A stretch of DNA of 25,691 bases from CAJXTB01 sp047626195 (lineage in GTDB: Bacteria; Myxococcota_A; UBA796; GCA-2862545): assembly GCA_047626195.1 (NCBI GenBank), contig JBLHSN010000047.1:1-25691 (forward strand), given 5' to 3'. Under the pieces are notes generated by a model. That model saw only the letters and a program-made list of their open reading frames with translations. It ran no database searches and was not told the origin of the DNA. Positions 23,686-25,691 of this stretch are shown here, in pieces; position 1 is the first letter of the stretch, and every line of letters starts with the position of its first letter. Position numbers and translations under genes: made by a program.

Positions 23686-23901
23686 TTGTTCCACGCCACC
23701 GCCAGCAGCACGTTGCGCACCCTTCTGGCCCACTACGGCCCGGAAGCCCGCCGCATCCTGTGGCTTCCCCACGCTCCAGACACCTTCACCGCCAGCCTGT
23801 CTCTCGCTGAGTACTGTGAGGACTACAGCCTGGACCTCCTATCAACCGTGCAGGCGCTGCATCGCCTCTCGGAACGTCCTTTTACTCGGCGTAGCGGCTA
23901 G
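23686..23901 (+). CDS. Small hypothetical protein
   Basis: A 71-aa frame starts with TTG 23686 behind a strong GGGAGGG site (23676-23682) and ends at TAG 23901. It reads as a natural soluble helical protein (for example TLRTLLAHYGPEARRILWLP and SLAEYCEDYSLDLLSTVQAL) with G/C-rich third positions, and it lies 43 nt ahead of the PLP-enzyme gene. I do not recognise a family. The frame is open further upstream into the pal gene, but that part is Arg/Pro-rich shadow sequence. The other reading frame, continuous with the PLP enzyme, gives low-complexity text here. It could be the first gene of the PLP-enzyme/DUF1611 operon. Confidence 0.45.
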   Translation: MFHATASSTLRTLLAHYGPEARRILWLPHAPDTFTASLSLAEYCEDYSLDLLSTVQALHRLSERPFTRRSG

Positions 23902-23944
23902 CGCTGCCACCCACATCCCATCGTCTCGGTGGGCTCGGACTCTC

Positions 23945-25009
23945 ATGCTCGACTCACATCGCCCGCTGCTGACCCAGCCCGCTTCAGGAGCCTCACTGGG
24001 CCTCGCCGCGCCGGAAGCACCCGATCCCGCCCTGTCCTTGGCAGACCGAGTCGCCGCTTTCGAGGACGTTGCGGACTCCTTGGTCGGGGACTCTCTCTTC
24101 ACCCGTGCGCGCAATATCGAGCGACTGTTCGGGATTTCTCAGCTGTGGCTGAAGTTCGAAGGCGACAATCCCACCGGTACCCAGAAGGACCGCATTGCGT
24201 TCGCCCAAGTGGCCGACGCCCTGCATCGCGGCTTCTCCACAGTGACCGTCGCTACATGCGGCAACTACGGCGTCGCTACGGCCCTCGCCTGCAGTCACGC
24301 CGGACTTGAGTGCGTGGTGGTCATTCCGGAGGGCAACCACACACGCCGGGTCATCGAAATGCACAACCTGCGGGCTCGCGTACAGTGGGCCGCCGGCACC
24401 TATGAGGACTCCGTCGACGCAAGCCAAGCACTGGCGCGCGACAACGGATGGTACGACGCGAATCCGGGGGGAGCGAACGAGCGCGTCCAACTCCAGGGCT
24501 ATGCGACAATCGCCGATGAAGTCGCTGATCAGCTCGGTGATGCACCGGCCATCGTCGCCGTTCCGGTGTCCAACGGCACCACACTTGCTGGGGTCCACCG
24601 CGGATTCGAGCGCCTACACCGCCGAGGCAAAACCAGCCGCATCCCGAGGATGGTCGGGGGTTCCGCTTGGCGAAAGAACCCGGTAGTGCATGCATTTCGT
24701 ACGAATCTCGCCCGTTGCCCAGAGCTGCCGGTTGCAAGCATCCGCGAGACTGCGGTCAACGAACCGCTCATCAACTGGCGCAGCATCGACGGAGACCCTT
24801 GTCTGGCCGCTATTCGCTTGACCTCTGGCCACGCGGCGGACGCCACGGACAAGCAGATGAAACAAATGTCGGCGCTACTGCGCGACCAGCAAGCGCTTCA
24901 CGTCCTTCCCGCCAGCACCGCCGGGCTCATTGCCCTGCTCGACCTGCATGCCAAACAGACTCTTCCACCCGACCGCTACGTGGTTGTACTGACTGGACGC
25001 TACGCATGA
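23945..25009 (+). CDS. Threonine-synthase-like PLP-dependent enzyme
   Basis: The 354-aa product starts at ATG 23945; the open frame to 23642 is low-complexity and overlaps another candidate ORF. It is a fold-type II PLP enzyme. NPTGTQKDR (75-83, Lys81 as the Schiff-base lysine) matches the NPTGSFKDR of threonine synthases; TCGNYGVATALA (104-115) is the substrate/cofactor Asn loop; and VSNGTTLAG (208-216) stands where the glycine-rich phosphate-binding loop is expected. Threonine synthase converts O-phosphohomoserine to threonine, but the Gln before the lysine and the non-canonical phosphate loop leave the substrate open; a beta-replacement or elimination on another amino acid is possible. The stop overlaps the next start (ATGA), so it works with the DUF1611 protein. 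I saw no homoserine kinase or dehydrogenase gene here. Confidence 0.8.
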   Translation: MLDSHRPLLTQPASGASLGLAAPEAPDPALSLADRVAAFEDVADSLVGDSLFTRARNIERLFGISQLWLKFEGDNPTGTQKDRIAFAQVADALHRGFSTVTVATCGNYGVATALACSHAGLECVVVIPEGNHTRRVIEMHNLRARVQWAAGTYEDSVDASQALARDNGWYDANPGGANERVQLQGYATIADEVADQLGDAPAIVAVPVSNGTTLAGVHRGFERLHRRGKTSRIPRMVGGSAWRKNPVVHAFRTNLARCPELPVASIRETAVNEPLINWRSIDGDPCLAAIRLTSGHAADATDKQMKQMSALLRDQQALHVLPASTAGLIALLDLHAKQTLPPDRYVVVLTGRYA

Positions 25010-25691
25010 CCTCCTCTGTTCTCGACGGCCCCGCTATCGTCTGGTGCGACGGCGCCTTCAATACTCCAGAGGGCAAGACCGCCCACGGATTAGTCCGCTT
25101 TACCCAACGCTACCAGACCATCAGCATTATCGACACCGCCCACGCGGGACAGGATGCGGGCATGGTGCTCGACCGCAAGGACGCGGGTATTCCGGTTGTT
25201 TCCACTCTCGCCGAGGCCCTCGCACACGCCAACAGCGTAGGAGTCACGCCCACTCACTTCGTCATAGGCATGGCCCCGGATGGCGGACGCCTGCCGGACA
25301 ACGGTCGTGCCTGCGTGATGCTCGCTATTGATGCTGGCTTGAACGTGGACTGTGGCTTGCACGACTTCCTCACCGAAGACCCAGTCATCGCCCCTCGCGC
25401 AGCAGCTGCAGGCGTCACTCTGCGCGACGTCCGCAAGCCTCCTGATCGCAAAGATCTGCATCACTTCAGCAGTCGTATCGATGAGGTGAAGTCGCTCAAG
25501 GTCGCTATTCTGGGGACAGACTCCGCGATTGGTAAACGGACGACTGCCTGGATTCTCGTACACGCACTGCAACAGCAGGGATGCTCGACCGAAATGATTG
25601 GCACCGGTCAGACCGGCTGGCTTCAGGGGGCTCGCTACAGCATGGTCCTCGACAGCCTCGTCAACGACTTCGTCGCCGGCGAGCTCGAGCA
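25006..25691 (+). CDS. DUF1611-family P-loop protein, partial
   Basis: The first 228 residues are present; the gene runs off the window. ATG 25006 overlaps the PLP-enzyme stop by the ATGA arrangement. Residues about 8-155 look like the N-terminal alpha/beta domain (HFVIGMAPDGGRLPDNGR, and GLHDFLTEDP), and from about 163 the C-terminal P-loop domain begins: KVAILGTDSAIGKRTTA (165-181, Walker A like), then MIGTGQTGWLQGARYSMVLD and DFVAGELE. These are hallmarks of the DUF1611 family. One member, DgcN, is reported in D-glutamate catabolism beside an enolase-superfamily partner. Here the partner is a PLP enzyme, so the pathway probably concerns an amino acid or derivative, but the reaction cannot be read. 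Confidence 0.85.
   Translation, partial: MTSSVLDGPAIVWCDGAFNTPEGKTAHGLVRFTQRYQTISIIDTAHAGQDAGMVLDRKDAGIPVVSTLAEALAHANSVGVTPTHFVIGMAPDGGRLPDNGRACVMLAIDAGLNVDCGLHDFLTEDPVIAPRAAAAGVTLRDVRKPPDRKDLHHFSSRIDEVKSLKVAILGTDSAIGKRTTAWILVHALQQQGCSTEMIGTGQTGWLQGARYSMVLDSLVNDFVAGELE

Noticed and set aside
23642..23944. N-terminal extension of the PLP enzyme
   Set aside because: Pro/Ser/Arg-rich text without domain character, and a better ORF occupies another frame.

Overview
The window looks like a chromosomal segment of a high-GC, Gram-negative, delta-proteobacterial-type organism, most likely a member of the Myxococcota. The reasons are: a giant PKD-repeat protein ending in a Cys/Ser motif, a hydrophobic stretch and an Arg cluster (MYXO-CTERM type); lipoproteins with Asp/Thr/Ser 'DTDSDSD' linkers and lamin-tail domains (LTD); a sigma-54 activator with a GAFTDA loop; weak Shine-Dalgarno sites; and many lipoprotein signals. 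I saw no rRNA, tRNA, CRISPR array, transposase or integrase.

Layout. (1) 94-252 (-): apparent remnant of a small membrane protein. (2) 398-4350 (+): two tightly coupled surface lipoproteins, a beta-helix protein with four LTDs and a protein with a DTDSDSD linker and one LTD. (3) 4371-4691 (-): a small secreted-protein gene interrupted by one in-frame amber codon. (4) 4951-6509 (+): a tandem duplication of about 600 bp, each copy carrying a phage/eCIS-type tail-tube gene (148 aa, 144 identical) with its own leader and a double-hairpin 3' UTR; no sheath, baseplate, spike or ATPase gene is present. (5) 6544-8120 (-): a GNAT acetyltransferase coupled by an ATGA overlap to an acetylpolyamine-amidohydrolase-like deacetylase. 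(6) 8344-13854 (-): a secreted protein of 1836 aa with 12 PKD domains. (7) 14296-15183 (-): polyphosphate kinase 2. (8) 15376-17016 (+): apolipoprotein N-acyltransferase, tail-to-tail with a class A penicillin-binding protein (17018-19357, -). The PBP start region overlaps, on the other strand, the start of a TPR-like lipoprotein (19269-20864, +). (9) 20816-21490 (-): a small Cys-rich secreted protein. (10) 21555-22952 (+): a sigma-54 activator with a degenerate receiver, followed by a near-consensus sigma-54 promoter and a Pal/OmpA lipoprotein gene. (11) 23686-end (+): a probable small ORF, a threonine-synthase-like PLP enzyme and a DUF1611-family protein that runs off the window.

Theme and cooperation. 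Most genes concern the cell envelope: lipoprotein maturation (Lnt), peptidoglycan synthesis (PBP), outer-membrane tethering (Pal), and secreted or surface-anchored repeat proteins. The Lnt product would finish acylation of the five predicted lipoproteins seen here. The most unusual items are the orphan duplicated tube genes with conserved structured UTRs, the sigma-54 promoter and nested palindrome in front of pal directly after an activator gene, the coupled acetyltransferase/deacetylase pair, and the PLP-enzyme/DUF1611 pair. All family assignments come from reading motifs by eye; no database search was run.
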